NCBI GenBank assembly: GCA_900169235.1
Contig: FWCC01000179.1
Coordinates: 124,001-188,000 of the forward strand
Direction: 5' to 3'
DNA: 64,000 nt
DNA from: Zarea fungicola
Lineage: Eukaryota; Ascomycota; Sordariomycetes; Hypocreales; Cordycipitaceae
Shown here: positions 32,063-43,810 of the stretch, piece after piece
How the letters are laid out: every line of letters begins with the position of its first letter
Position numbering within the stretch: position 1 is the stretch's first letter
Notes under the pieces: generated by a model
Databases searched by the model: none
The model's input: only the letters and a program-made list of their open reading frames with translations
What the model was told of the DNA's origin: nothing
Made by a program: the position numbers and the translations under genes

Positions 32063-33088
32063 ATGGCTTCAATTCGAGGGGCTGTCTGGCGGCACGTCAA
32101 TGCCGCCTCGGTGCTCGCCAGTCCCAGGTTGCTCCCCGTCCAGCGCCGCTGGGCTCAGGTACACGACGTCCGCTTCCTCACCACCCACCACACGCCCCAG
32201 GTAGTCCTCGACAAGTACCGCGCGAAGCTCGACGAAAAGGCCAAGAGCGAGGGCCACGGCACCATTGACGATCTCAAGGCCGCCTACGCCGACGAAATCG
32301 TCGCCCAGCGCAAAAAGGACCGCATCGATCCCACGATAGACCAGTTCCTTCCGCAGGAATCCTCTGATACTGCCACCACACAAACGTCCAACGTTCGCGA
32401 TCCCCCGACGCCCGAGGAGCTTGAGGGGCGGCAGAAGCAGCGAGAAGCCGTCGCCGAGCGCGCCCGCAAAGCAGCCGCCGCGGGCGAGAAGCCCCCCGTC
32501 AAGACGCTCGACGAGATCATCGACCTCGAAAAGGTCCGCGCGCTCCCCGAAAAGGAAATCACGGCCATATGGCGCCTCCGCCACGCCTCGTCCCCGTCCC
32601 AGCTCTGCGCCGTGCTCCCCGCGTCCACCTACGAGTCCATGGAGGCGCTCGCCCGCCGCGCGCCCCAGTTCGTCCTCCCCGTGCCGCACGAGTCGCAAGG
32701 GGCCGAGATTCACTTTTGCCAGTGGGTGTTTGACCAGGCCTCCCGCACCAGCACCGTCCTCTTCACCCAGCTCGCCGAGTACAAGGCCCGCGGCGAGTTT
32801 GCCCAGCCGCACACCACAATCACGCACCACCTCGACCTCGCCGGCGACAAGGGGCTGGTGCTGATGCAGGGCCAGCTCGTGGACGACCGCGGCGTGAAGC
32901 CCGAGCACGCAAAGTGGCTGCTCCTCTGTCTCCAGCGCTTCTACGGCGGCTGGGAGGCGGGCACGGAGTTGGACGGCGAGCGCAAGGAGCGTGCCGAAGC
33001 CCGACGAGAGCTGCTGGAGTGGTTTGCTGCTGGTGACGCCAGATTTAGCGTCGAGAAGCTGCTCGAGGAAGCCGAACGCATGGGCTGA
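32063..33088 (+). CDS. ATP11: Mitochondrial F1-ATPase assembly chaperone ATP11
   Basis: Single exon, 341 aa from the ATG at 32063 (CCATGG context); upstream in-frame extension has no ATG. ATP11 binds free F1 beta subunits in the mitochondrial matrix and protects them before hexamer assembly. The N-terminus (about 1-40) is rich in Arg and hydroxylated residues with no acids, a typical targeting peptide. A Lys/Arg/Ala-rich helical region follows to about residue 150. The ATP11 domain (about 155-335) contains ITAIWRLRHASSP, FVLPVPHESQGAEIHFCQW, TSTVLFTQLAEYKARGE and HHLDLAGDKGLVLMQGQLVD, all family-conserved. The third-position GC bias is strong, which also produces long antisense open frames that should be ignored. 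Confidence 0.93.
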   Translation: MASIRGAVWRHVNAASVLASPRLLPVQRRWAQVHDVRFLTTHHTPQVVLDKYRAKLDEKAKSEGHGTIDDLKAAYADEIVAQRKKDRIDPTIDQFLPQESSDTATTQTSNVRDPPTPEELEGRQKQREAVAERARKAAAAGEKPPVKTLDEIIDLEKVRALPEKEITAIWRLRHASSPSQLCAVLPASTYESMEALARRAPQFVLPVPHESQGAEIHFCQWVFDQASRTSTVLFTQLAEYKARGEFAQPHTTITHHLDLAGDKGLVLMQGQLVDDRGVKPEHAKWLLLCLQRFYGGWEAGTELDGERKERAEARRELLEWFAAGDARFSVEKLLEEAERMG

Positions 33089-33380
33089 CAGATGTGAATT
33101 AAATCATTGTACAAAAAAATGGGGGGAAGGGATAGACTGCCTGGCCGGCACATGGTGTACAACATGGCTACATTTGGTAACTACTGCATCTTTGCACATT
33201 AAAAAGCCTAGAGCTCTGCATGTATTTTTAGAATAAATATTAATTTGCATCTTTACACCCCTGCAATTATGTTTTGCAAGAGACAAGACAAGACAAAACA
33301 TGGCCGGAACGCCTCTACATGCTAACTAATATACGTGATAATGACGTTCGTGAATGGCTTAACCTTCGCCACAATTAATT

Positions 33381-35285
33381 TTATGCAGTTGCTGGTTGCC
33401 ACACGTCTACGTTCTCGCAACCATCTGGCACAATGCACTCTTCTCTGCTCTTCCACGTCTTCCACAGTACTTCCCGCACCTCAACAAACACCTGGTCTAC
33501 TGCATCCATAGCCCACAACACGTCCAAGTGCTCATATCCTGTTATTACTTTACTATGAACGAGCTTCACGTGAGGCTCCCGGCCGTTACCCAGGCGCCTC
33601 AGCAGACGTCGACCATCGACAAGCTCGTCATTATCGCACACCCAAAGCGCCATGGGCGGTACCTTTTCGTCGTACCATGCCGTGGCACCCCGGCCAAACC
33701 GTTGCCGGAGCATGAGGTCCTCTTCCGTCTTGACTCTAATGACGCCATTCTTCTCATGTTGGTCCTCCGCGTCAATCTTGTCCTCGCTCTGTACAGTTTC
33801 CTTGGTCGCCAAGACGCATCTGTGCTTGGCGAATCCGTCGCCGCCCAGCCACCATCGCATCGTCTCAGCGCTGACATAGACAGGCGCAAATTGGAAGAAT
33901 CTGTCTCGTAGGCCACGATCCCAGCGTCCGTCTGTCCAGCCAAACAGATACGAAAATACCTTGTATCCGAGCCATCCGTACATTTTGGGCGGTACGAGCG
34001 CGTGCATTTTCATCATGAATGGAATAAAAGCATGGATGCCAAACACAACACGAAACATGACTGGAGAGAGCAAGCGCACGAATCGAAAAAAGACATTATC
34101 GACCAGAGGTCCAGCATACACAGCAGGAGCCAGTGCGCAAAATACTGAGATTTTCTCGCCCAACAACGGGCGCTGCTCCTTGGCTAGGGCGACAAATGTC
34201 TGTGCAGTGCCCTGGGAGTGGCAGACGAGGCCGAGCTTGGGGAAGCCCGTGTCTATAAGCACTCGGTCGACCAGTGCCGACAGATCCAGGATGCCCATTT
34301 GATTCAGGTTCCAGCACCACATGCGCGGGTCATTTGTTCGGAGGACCTCGTGCTTGGGTTCGAAGCCGCAGCGATTGTTGCCCAGCCAGACGTCATATCC
34401 GGCCTTGCACAGCCAGAAAGCCATGGAGTCATCGTCGTTGCAGCAGTAAGCACCAGAGCTTTGCAATAGGCCATGGAGCAGCAAAACTGGCATCTTTCGC
34501 TTGGCCGCGGGGTTCCTGAGCCTCATCCTGGATTGCTGGAAAACCCGGCGACTAGAACTGGGCTCGTCACTCCCTACAACATACTCGGTGGGGTCGTAGA
34601 CATGCCAAAGGTCGATAAGAAACCCGTCTTCTGTCTTTACCTTGATCTTTTCAACATCGAGGCCCACGCGGCGGGCATAGTAGGCGACATCGCTAATGAT
34701 GGGATCGCGGCCGCCCTCTGTTGGTTGGTAGCGCTGGGCCAATCCTTCTTCGTCGACAGGGCCTTCTCCACAAGACAGGCGCCGTTTCCATGACTTGTCC
34801 GTGATTCTTCTTGTATCTGAGCGTCGCTTCTCCTCCTCATTGAAGATGCGCTTCTTGTCATAATCTCGCAATGTCACTGTGTAGAATGCTTTGCTGCAAA
34901 ACTGTGGGACGCTTCTTATCAGAGATACGATGACAATACTGCCGAGGAACAGGAGGCTGAGAATGGAAGAAGATATGGTGAAGCACAGATACCGGAGCCG
35001 GTCTGTCGCTGTTGGTGGCCCATAGGTTGGCAAAGGGGCAAAGAGACTGGTTATGTGGAGAGAACTGGGTTGCGGCGGCCGGTCTGATTGCTTTGGTTCC
35101 AGCTCGTGTTTGAGGTCAGTGGTTCCAGTGGTTCCAGTCAGTGTGCTGTCCTCTGATGCCATAGGAGCAACATCTTGACGCGAAATGGTATCGATACTGG
35201 CTCGAAGAGTTAGGTGGTTCTGGGCAGAGCAAGTGGGCTGCGTTGCTGGTATCGTGAGGGTAGGGGTCTGCCCAAGCACTGCCAT
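33381..35285 (-). CDS. AB-hydrolase lipase, steryl ester hydrolase type (Yeh1/Yeh2/Tgl1 family)
   Basis: Single exon, 634 aa from the first ATG; residues 1-100 are disordered and a start at the in-frame MASEDS (residue 42) is possible. One transmembrane segment at about 102-124 anchors the protein. The lipase-associated lid domain includes DPIISDVAYYARRVGLDVEK and VKTEDGFLIDLWHV. The alpha/beta-hydrolase core follows: PVLLLHGLLQSSGAY, YDVWLGNNRC, nucleophile Ser357 in LVCHSQGTAQ, acid Asp551 or Asp553 in VCDNDELVDG and His586 in GYEHLDVLWA. Family members hydrolyse sterol esters at lipid droplets or the plasma membrane. Divergent from PEX6, convergent with ATP11. The exact substrate cannot be fixed from sequence. 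Confidence 0.9.
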   Translation of the reverse strand: MAVLGQTPTLTIPATQPTCSAQNHLTLRASIDTISRQDVAPMASEDSTLTGTTGTTDLKHELEPKQSDRPPQPSSLHITSLFAPLPTYGPPTATDRLRYLCFTISSSILSLLFLGSIVIVSLIRSVPQFCSKAFYTVTLRDYDKKRIFNEEEKRRSDTRRITDKSWKRRLSCGEGPVDEEGLAQRYQPTEGGRDPIISDVAYYARRVGLDVEKIKVKTEDGFLIDLWHVYDPTEYVVGSDEPSSSRRVFQQSRMRLRNPAAKRKMPVLLLHGLLQSSGAYCCNDDDSMAFWLCKAGYDVWLGNNRCGFEPKHEVLRTNDPRMWCWNLNQMGILDLSALVDRVLIDTGFPKLGLVCHSQGTAQTFVALAKEQRPLLGEKISVFCALAPAVYAGPLVDNVFFRFVRLLSPVMFRVVFGIHAFIPFMMKMHALVPPKMYGWLGYKVFSYLFGWTDGRWDRGLRDRFFQFAPVYVSAETMRWWLGGDGFAKHRCVLATKETVQSEDKIDAEDQHEKNGVIRVKTEEDLMLRQRFGRGATAWYDEKVPPMALWVCDNDELVDGRRLLRRLGNGREPHVKLVHSKVITGYEHLDVLWAMDAVDQVFVEVREVLWKTWKSREECIVPDGCENVDVWQPATA

Positions 35286-36452
35286 TGTCACAGCTGCTAC
35301 TTAATGAAGTTGACGATGTAAGGGGCTGGCTGTTCGAGTGCGAGCGAGAGGAGAATCGCAGCGAATTGGAAACAGTCTGGAACTCGGCCACCAGAACCCC
35401 ACAAACACCGTCATCTAGGGGATCTGCAAGACGGATTTTGCGCATCCGAGAATGATGGTGGAAAATCGTACTGATTGCCAACAGCCAGAGCGCGGAGTAG
35501 CGACACTAGGCCCGCTAAAGTTTGGAGATGGCGTTTTCATGTGAAGAAGTCACGGCCGGGAGCAGACAACAGAGTCCACATGGGTGCGGAGTACGGAGTA
35601 GCTAGTTGTCGTTTGGAGAGGCATGGTAAATCAAATTAGTAGAGGCAGATAGTTTCACTAGAGCTGTAGCTTTCTTTCAATTTATATACTGGTATAAGTT
35701 ATTCGCCTTCACATTTATAGTGTGGCTTTTACTGGTGGCTAGTGGTAGCAACTGCCGATTGCCTGCGAGGAAGTAGAGAGATGGCAGAGGCGGCCGGGAT
35801 CAGCTAGATACGGTACGAGATTTTCTCTGAAATTTGCTCTGAATTCTGAGTACTGCGGAATCTACTGCATTAAAAATCAAATTGGCCATTTGAAGATGCA
35901 TCTGAGGTACGGCCAATATAAACAAGCCTCTGTGGAGCTCCCCCAATTGTGGCTTCTTCAGTAGGTGCCTCCCCAAATTGACCCCCAAGACGACCTCCAA
36001 ACCCCCTAAACCCCCTGAGGCTACGCCTAACAGCTACCCGCCACCCGCTAACCAATTTCGTCAAGCCCACACAGGCCGACCCCAGCTCTACCGAGGCCTG
36101 CCCGGCCTGCGGCGTCCGTTGGTCGCATTCAACCGAGCCAGGTATCCAATCCCACCTCTGGCAGACTTTAGCATTCTCACATCTGCATTCTCTAGCCATC
36201 GCGTACCTCAATTGCACTTTCGCCACGGCTCTCAACTATCGCGTAGCGTGCATTTTATAGTGCATCGCATCCTGCTGGCCTTGAATACCACCACACAGCT
36301 CTCTGCCTCGGCCTGCTCCGGACAGGGCCATGCTGCGGGGCGGTTAGCCGGAGCTTTGCATCATCATCCGCAGGACGCGACTACTCACGAGCTCTCCCCT
36401 TACTACCAAGAACCCGTCGTCACGGAAAATTTTCGAACCCAGCGACGACATC
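35286..36452. promoter_or_regulatory. Divergent promoter, lipase / PEX6
   Basis: 1.17 kb between start codons. It contains a tandem CGGAGTACGGAGTA at about 35587-35600, one of several dispersed copies of that word in this window. No CGG- or CCTCGG-type fatty-acid-response site was identified with confidence. The PEX6 side (36100-36440) is C-rich leader sequence. Confidence 0.5.
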
Positions 36453-39400
36453 ATGACTACGGCCGCAAACAGCGCAGAGGCTGCATCCCCCCGGCACAAG
36501 ATTCGCCGGCGACGTGCCGACAAGCCCGCCATCACCTCGCGCCTCATCCTCGACGACCATATTAAGAGTGATATCGGTATCCTCTCCGACGATCTCTTTA
36601 CTGACCTTTTCCCTCATCTTCGCGAGAGTAAGCCAGATTAATCATGAGCTTACACAGGCCATGTCGCTGACCTAAAAACGCAGATTCCGACGATCACGCC
36701 TCCGAAACCTACCACATCGCCATTGCGCCTTGGACTCCCAATGCCTCCCCCACCGGAGGAGCGTGGTGTATTGTGCCAGTCATTCGCTCATCTGCACTCG
36801 CACACTCAACCGTTCAGTTCTCGCCCTCTTCGCCTGCCCTTCAAAACTTCGCCGTCACCTTGCAAAAGATTGCGCCTTCCAAGCTCACTAGCCACAGCCG
36901 AAGTGGGATTGAGATTCTAGTTCTCGACGTCGCTGCTGTTCCTCTAGAGACCGTCTTCGTTAGTCTCGAGAGTGAACTCACCAAACGCCTCGAAAATGGC
37001 GAGGGCACCTTTTTCAAAGAACATCCAACCAAGCAGGTCGCTCGCGGTGCTGTCCCACAGGAACGCCTCATGACCGCTCTACGAGCCGCTCTCGGCACGC
37101 TCAAGGTTGTACATGCCGGTGATCTCTTCCCCCTGCCGCTACCGCCGCACCCGGTGACACACTTACCGCCTAATCCGGGCAAAATCATGCTCTGCGAGCC
37201 GGTCGCACAGGGTATTCTCACGCCAAGCACAAAGATTGTGCTCATGCGAGGCCGTGTGCACAGAAGACAAGAGCGCAGTGCTTCCTCCCTGAGCCAGCTT
37301 AACGGTGCTACCGACCACGGAGAGGACACCAGCGCGGACCAATTCTTCTCTGCCGCCGAGGAGCGCTACAAGACGGATGCGCGACCCGACGAGACCGAGA
37401 CCGAGACGGCCACCGAAACCGAGACAGACTTTTCCGGGGCCGAGCAAGAGGATGAACTATCTGACGACTCTATGGATGACATGATTTCTCTCGAAGCCCC
37501 CGAGCTTCATGCGACTAACATCAATGGCCCTGGTACAATGGGCCCGGGAACTCCAATGACCATGGGCACACTGCGCGGACGAAAGGTCAGCGGTATTGCG
37601 ACTCCTGGCTCCGTCTTCTCCAACTTTACTGCTACAACGGCCCGGGCCGATCGCCCTCGTGGCCGCCTCTTCAAGGCACATGGACTGCAACAACCAATTC
37701 CATCCGAAATTTTACACCCCAAACCCGCGGCGCAAGACGACGAAGAGGCACGGATATACGTCGACATGTCTTCATTGTCCAAGATTGGCTGCTTTTCTGG
37801 AGACTGGGCCCGTATCGAGGTCGCGCAAGAACCCCCGGCCAATGGATTCGGTGCTTTTGGCCTGGGCAGCTTCAACGATACCGAGACGTCCAACTGGCGC
37901 CCGGTCAGAGTCTTTGGTCTACCAGAGGGCTACTCAGCCCCGCGACCTGTGAGCAGAATCGCCGGCTCCCGAGCAGGTGAGCGTCGAATGTCATTTTTTG
38001 AATCGCAAGTCCAGCGCCCTACAAGCCCGGCAGCGTATGCGTCACCGCTGCTGCTCGCAAACCTGGATAAAGCCACACACTTGCGAATCGCGCCTCTGAA
38101 AAAGTCTTCGTACCAAGGCAAGGGCACCAATCCTCGCTTCGCAAGCGCGGCGCATCCTCCGTACGCCCGCGACATCACTATCCAGCACGTCAGGACACCA
38201 GTCTCCGCGGAACGCGCTTACCAGACGGCTGTTCTAGGCGGTCTGAAGCATTATTTCGCCGACAAGCAGCGGCTGGTTCGCTCCGGTGATCTGATTGCCG
38301 TGTCCGTCGACTCACAGCTCGGTCGGGCGCTGCAAGAAGCTGTTGGTGCAGGTGGTTCAGAGGTAGATGACGTCATGGCATTGACCACGACGGACCAGTC
38401 GGAGAGCGGTTCTCACTACGATGGTGTCGCGTGGTTCAGGGTTGGTCATATCCAGATTCAGAAATCAGAAGAGGATGAGGATGGCTCGGCCGAGGGCTTC
38501 TGGGGCTCCGTCGCCTGCATCGACAGCTCTACCGTTGCCATGCACGGCTCTGGATTCGTCACCAGCCGTATCCCCGGTACTAGCCATAGCACATGGCCCT
38601 ACTACCTGGGGCTTCGGAAAGCGCCCAAGTCAGAAAGCGACTCGGCAGCGCCGCCGGCGCTGTCCGTTTCCCACCAGGGTCATATCCCGCCCCTACGGCG
38701 ACAGCTGCGCGAGCTGCTGGTAGCCGCAACTAGCCAGCGCGCCATTCGCTTCAAGATGCCGCCAGTAGCCATTCTCCTCACCTCGACACATCGCAACATT
38801 GGCAAGACAACGCTCGCAACCTCATCGTGCGCCGATATTGGCCTTCACACCTACGAGATTGACGCCTACGATATCCTGAATGAAGGGAGCGGTAGCGGTA
38901 GTGATGTCAAGACGGAAGGGTTCCTGCGAACGCGCGCGGAACGTGCCCAGAGTTGCGGCGCCGACTGCTGCGCACTTCTCATCCGTCATATTGAAGCCCT
39001 CACGGCGGACCGCATCGAGGCCACCTTCAAAGAGATTCTGGAGGGAGTGCGCGTCCTCATCGCCACGACGAACAATGTCGACGACGTGCCCGACGGCGTG
39101 CGCGCTCTCTTTACGCACGAGCTCGAAATGGGAGCCCCCGACGAAGCCGAGCGTGAGGCCATTCTCCGCGGCGTCATTGGGGATAGAGGCATCACGCTCG
39201 ACCCCAGCATCGACCTCAACTCGATTGCGCTCAAGACGGCCGCCCTCGTCGCCGGCGATTTAGTCGACGTAGTAGAGCGCGCCAGCCTCGCGCATCGGGC
39301 GCGCCTCGAGAAACTCACGTCCGCGAGCGGCAGCGTCGAGGGCCGGCTGGTCGTCCCCCTTACCGTCCGCGACGTGCAGGTCGCAGGCGGGCCACTCGCG

Positions 39401-40758
39401 CGCTCCCTCACCGGCGCCGACTTTGACGTCGCCGTCGAGGCCGCCCGCAAGAACTTCTCGGACGCCATTGGCGCCCCCAAGATCCCCAACGTCACTTGGG
39501 ACGACGTGGGCGGCCTGAGCAACGTCAAGGACGCCATCACCGAGACCATCCAGCTGCCCCTCGAGCGCCCCGAGCTCTTTGCCAAGGGCATGAAGAAGCG
39601 CTCCGGCATCCTCTTCTACGGCCCGCCCGGCACGGGCAAGACGCTCCTCGCCAAGGCCATTGCGACCGAGTACAGCCTGAACTTCTTCAGCGTCAAGGGC
39701 CCCGAGCTCCTCAACATGTACATTGGTGAGTCCGAGGCGAATGTGCGCCGAGTGTTTCAGAGGGCGCGGGATGCGCGGCCCTGCGTCGTGTTCTTTGACG
39801 AGCTGGACTCCGTGGCCCCGAAGCGCGGCAACCAGGGCGACAGCGGCGGCGTCATGGACCGCATCGTCTCGCAGCTGCTGGCCGAGCTGGACGGCATGTC
39901 CGGCGGCGACGACGGGGGCGGTGTGTTTGTGATTGGCGCCACCAACAGACCGGATCTCCTGGATCAAGCGCTCCTCCGTCCTGGTCGTTTTGATAAGATG
40001 CTGTATTTGGGTGTGTCGGACACGCATGACAAGCAACGGACAATTCTCGAGGCCCTTACCAGAAAGTACGTTTTTTTTTTCCTTTTACTAGCCCCTCCTC
40101 TTTCCAATACAATGCTAGAGTTTACTCCCCTTTGTGTGTGGTGCTAACAGAATATTCTTCCAGATTCACACTCCACCCTTCAGTCTCCCTCGCCTCCGTC
40201 GCCCAGAAGCTCCCCTTCACGTACACGGGCGCCGACTTTTACGCCCTCTGCAGCGACGCCATGCTCAAGGCCGTCACGCGCCAGGCCACCGCCGTCGACG
40301 CCAAGGTGCGCGCCCTCAACGCGGACCCCCAGCGCGCGCATCCCGTCTCGACGGCTTACTACTTTGATCACTTTGCGACAAAGGAGGACGTCGCCGTGAC
40401 CGTCACCGAGGCGGACTTTTTGGACGCGCACGAGGAGCTGATTCCGAGTGTGAGCGCGGGCGAGCTGGCGCACTATGAGAAGGTGAGGGCCATGTTCGAA
40501 GGGGGCAGGGGCGGTGACGGGGAGAAGAAGACGACGCAGCAGCAGCTACCGCACAGGCCGGCTTCGAGGGGGAGCAGGCCCGGCACAAGCGGTTCGTTGA
40601 AGGGAAAGGGAAAGGCCGTCGCTGAGGATGTGAATGGCGGTGGCGGCGGCGGCGGCGGTGGTGGTCTGAATGGGAAAGTGAACAACAAGGGTAAAGGGAA
40701 AGCCGTGGCGGTTGGATTCCAGGATGGAACGGCGAGTGATGACGACGACTTGTACTGA
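36453..40758 (+). CDS. PEX6: Peroxisomal AAA ATPase PEX6
   Basis: Exons 36453-36627, 36684-40065 and 40164-40758 give 1383 aa. PEX6 with PEX1 forms the hexameric motor that extracts ubiquitinated PEX5 from the peroxisomal membrane. The N-terminal half holds the two PEX6 N-domains with long disordered acidic inserts. The D1 AAA module is degenerate (ILLTSTHRNIGKTT near residue 754, lacking a canonical Walker A), typical of PEX6. D2 is intact: GPPGTGKT at about 1038, Walker B VVFFDELD with Asp1097 and Glu1098, and the GATNRPDLLDQALLRPGR arginine-finger region. The second intron (98 nt) restores RK-FTLHPSVSLASVA. The last 100 residues are low-complexity: repeated KGKGKAVA around a run of ten glycines, ending ASDDDDLY. 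Confidence 0.96.
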
Positions 40759-41047
40759 GGGAGGGATGTCATTTTTGGCATAAAAAGCTGAGCGGAAATT
40801 AGAGTTGTCTGCCTTGTTAGTATAACAAGATTGGAAATAAAACTTGTACTTTTATATACATATATACACTCAATGAGAAAAGACACGTATCAAAGAATTA
40901 TGAGCTGTGTTGGAACTTGCTAAAGCTGGAATGTTTGATGTGGTTATATTATGATAGTGACAAATGCAATGATTGCTCGGCTATGATGTGTATCTTGAAA
41001 GAGGAAAAGAAAATCAATCTCAGCAACTTTTGCCAGTCTTGCTTCTT

Positions 41048-42798
41048 TTACTTCGTAACCGCAGGCTCGTCATCTTCCTCAGAATCCTCGTCTGAGTCAT
41101 CGTCCTCGGGTTTTACTGTCGACTTTGCAGCTGGCTTTGACTTTGTGGCCTCCGTCGGCTTTGCATCGACAGGTTTCTTGGTTTTATTCTCTTCCTCTTC
41201 ATCGTCGCTATCTTCTTCATCGTCAGAGTCATCCTCCTCTGCTGATTTTGCTGCCACGGTTGACGTCTTCACAGGCGCAGCCTTGCTTGCAGGTGCCCCA
41301 GGTTTGACTGCTTCTTTGCCCCCGTATTTCTCGCTGTCCTCATCACTATCATCAGAGTCGGTATCCTCCTCTCCGGCGGCTGCCGCTGGCCCTGCCTGTC
41401 TCCATCTACCGCTTGTAGGACTTTGGATCGAGGCAGCCAGCAAGTCACCACCAGCGCTTTTCCACGTTGTGCTTGTTGGCGACTGCAAGCTTGTCGCGAC
41501 AGCCTTCTTCCCGGCCGACGACTGTGTGGCGGAAGCCTTGGTCGGCGTACTCGGTGTATTGGACTCGTCTTTGCTGTCGTCTGCCGATTTAACTTTTTGT
41601 GCAACGGTCGCAACGGCCGCGGCGGCAACAGATGACATCGCTGCAACAGCCGCTGCAGCCACCGCAGCAACAGGCGCCTTGGGGTCTGCGCCTTCTTGAG
41701 GCTCTTTCGATGTTTCTTTCACAGTACTGGTATTTTTGTCGGCGGTCTCTTCCTCAGAGTCGGCTTCCGAGTCAGAGTCATCATCCTCCGACAACTCATT
41801 AGCTGATGGTTTAGACTTGACTGGTTTTGTATCCGCTGTGGCTTCCGTGACGGCGCCTCCCTTGGCGGGTGCATCTTTAGAGACGGATTTCTCCCCTGAT
41901 TTATCGTCCTTTTTGATGTCTTTCTTCTTTTCCTTCTTGTCCTTCTTATCTTTTTTCTCGTCTTTCTTGTCCTTCTTGTCCTTCTTGACCTTTTTATCGT
42001 CCTTTTTGTCGTCCTTCTTCTCTTTTTTATCATCTTTTTTCTCTTCCTTCTTCTCCTTCTTCTCATCCTTCTTTTCCTCCTTCTTGTCGTCTTTCTTTAC
42101 GTCCTTTTGGGATGTCTTCTTTGCTGCGCCGTCCGTCTTTTCCTTTAGGCTCTTAAGCTTAAGATCCTTAGCCTTGGCAGCTGCTTCACCCGCCAGTGAC
42201 CGCATTGCGAGATCTTTGGTGTCCGGCACAGCCTTTTCGCCCGCCGCCTTCGCAGATGCCGCAGCATCGGCTGCGGCGACATCCGATATTGCTGTCGCAG
42301 CCTTTGTTGTCCCTGTTGTTTTCTTGACGGTGCGCTTCAGCTTGGGCTCTGGCGGTTTGTTGTTTATCGAGGGAATGGTAAATTCGTCATAATGAATTTT
42401 GACGTGTTGCTTCAGTTCGCCGTACTCGTTCCAGTCTTCGATTTCGACAAGGTCCTTGACAGATAGCCAAAGTTAGCCTTTGCTTGCCTAATATATTCCC
42501 AATCGCACATTTTTCCCCGTCAAACAGGCAGTTCGATATGACTCACCCCTACGATGAAGCCTTCTTGCATGAGGCCGGGTAGCTTTCTTATACGGCCGCC
42601 TTCGTCTTTACCAGCTCTGCGAGTCCATAGCCGCCGGGCCTTTTCGTCCGTCGCGATATCTACGGCCTTGAAAGGGACACGGTTCGCGCGTAGGATGGTC
42701 TCAAGGCGCGATGTCGCCGTGACGATGTGGGAGGACCCGGCGGTTAGGGAGGTGAAAATGTAGAGGGCCGGGTCATCTTCAAAAGGGGCCGTCGACAT
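41048..42798 (-). CDS. SH3BGR-type thioredoxin-fold protein with long Lys/Asp/Glu-rich tail
   Basis: Exons 42798-42547 and 42454-41048 on the minus strand give 552 aa. The N-terminal about 100 residues form an SH3BGR/glutaredoxin-like fold: DPALYIFTSLTAGSSH, ATSRLETILRANRVPFKAVD, RKLPGLMQEGFIVG joined to DLVEIEDWNEYGELKQH. The Cys pair of glutaredoxins is absent, so it is probably non-catalytic. The rest is disordered: an Ala-rich segment, then about 70 residues of alternating KK, DD and EK repeats (near 42110-41890), an Ala-rich helix and several acidic clusters such as EEDDSDDEEDSDDEEEE. The 92-nt intron has GTGAGT. Pombe and Aspergillus proteins of this type are poorly characterised. Function unknown. 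Confidence 0.82.
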
Positions 42799-43777
42799 GA
42801 TGGGCGACGGCAAAGGACGACTACTTTTCGGTGGATTAAAAATGGGCTCGGCCGAATAGACAGGGCACTAAGAGACGTCGGTGGCGGCACTTGAATATAG
42901 ATGAAGATCAAAAAGGTTGATAAGACTGGGAATGAACAGCTTTGAGAGCTTTGGAGTATTGGTGCCAGAAGGCTTTGATGGATTGAAAGGGGCTGTTTTG
43001 GCTGCCCAAGCTGCGGGGGCGGGGTTGGAGCTATGCCCCTCCCTCATTTGTGTGACAGCTATTAGTGGTATAGCACAACGTCATAGTTGGATTTTGGAGA
43101 AAACATTGGCTCAGTGAGCCTACAGTCCAGACGATAATTCTATAATGACCCAACAATCGAAGGTTGACTCTTTTTGTTGACAGGAGCAATACCACTTGTC
43201 AGAAATAAGTGGCGAGGAGCACGCAGCCGGCAGCAATGCCTTGTAGCAGTGACTATCACCATCCATGATCACACGACCTGGAACACTGGCTAGTAATGAC
43301 CGGGCTGTGGAAATTTGGATAGAGAAATCCGATTCAACGGCTGTAAATTGTTCAGCAAGAGTACTTTGGCATGCCGGGCAAAGTATGTACTACGTATGCC
43401 TGATCTTGGCAAGGACTGACAACGTTATCCACTGGATGCAAGCTGTATGGCATGCCAACTAAACAGTGGCCATGCTGGTGGAGGCATTTGTAAAATTATG
43501 TTCCAATATATTTGAGGAGACCAGGTAGTTTGTCGGGAGGGGTGTTTGTAATGGTTGCAGCAGACCCTGGACAGTTCTCATTCCTTCATTTGCCGGACCC
43601 CATCGTCAATGACTGAAGAAGTCTTCTAATGACCTTCCAACACATGGTGTTTAAAACTTGTCTTTGCTCGGCGTCCCGTGGCATTGGAGTACCTTAATAC
43701 GGGTGAACTGGTCTCAGTTTGGGTTTACCAGTGTGTTAATGCAGTAGGTCCGAGCGACGCATTCCACTCAGTCTCGG

Positions 43778-43810
43778 GCAATCTTATTGCAATCTTATTG
43801 CAATCTTATT
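43778..43810. repeat. Three perfect copies of an 11-bp tandem repeat
   Basis: Unit GCAATCTTATT repeated three times without change, followed by a partial fourth unit (GCAA). Confidence 0.9.

Noticed and set aside
32069..32908. 279-codon frame antisense to ATP11
   Set aside because: GC3 shadow; the sense frame is a clear ATP11.
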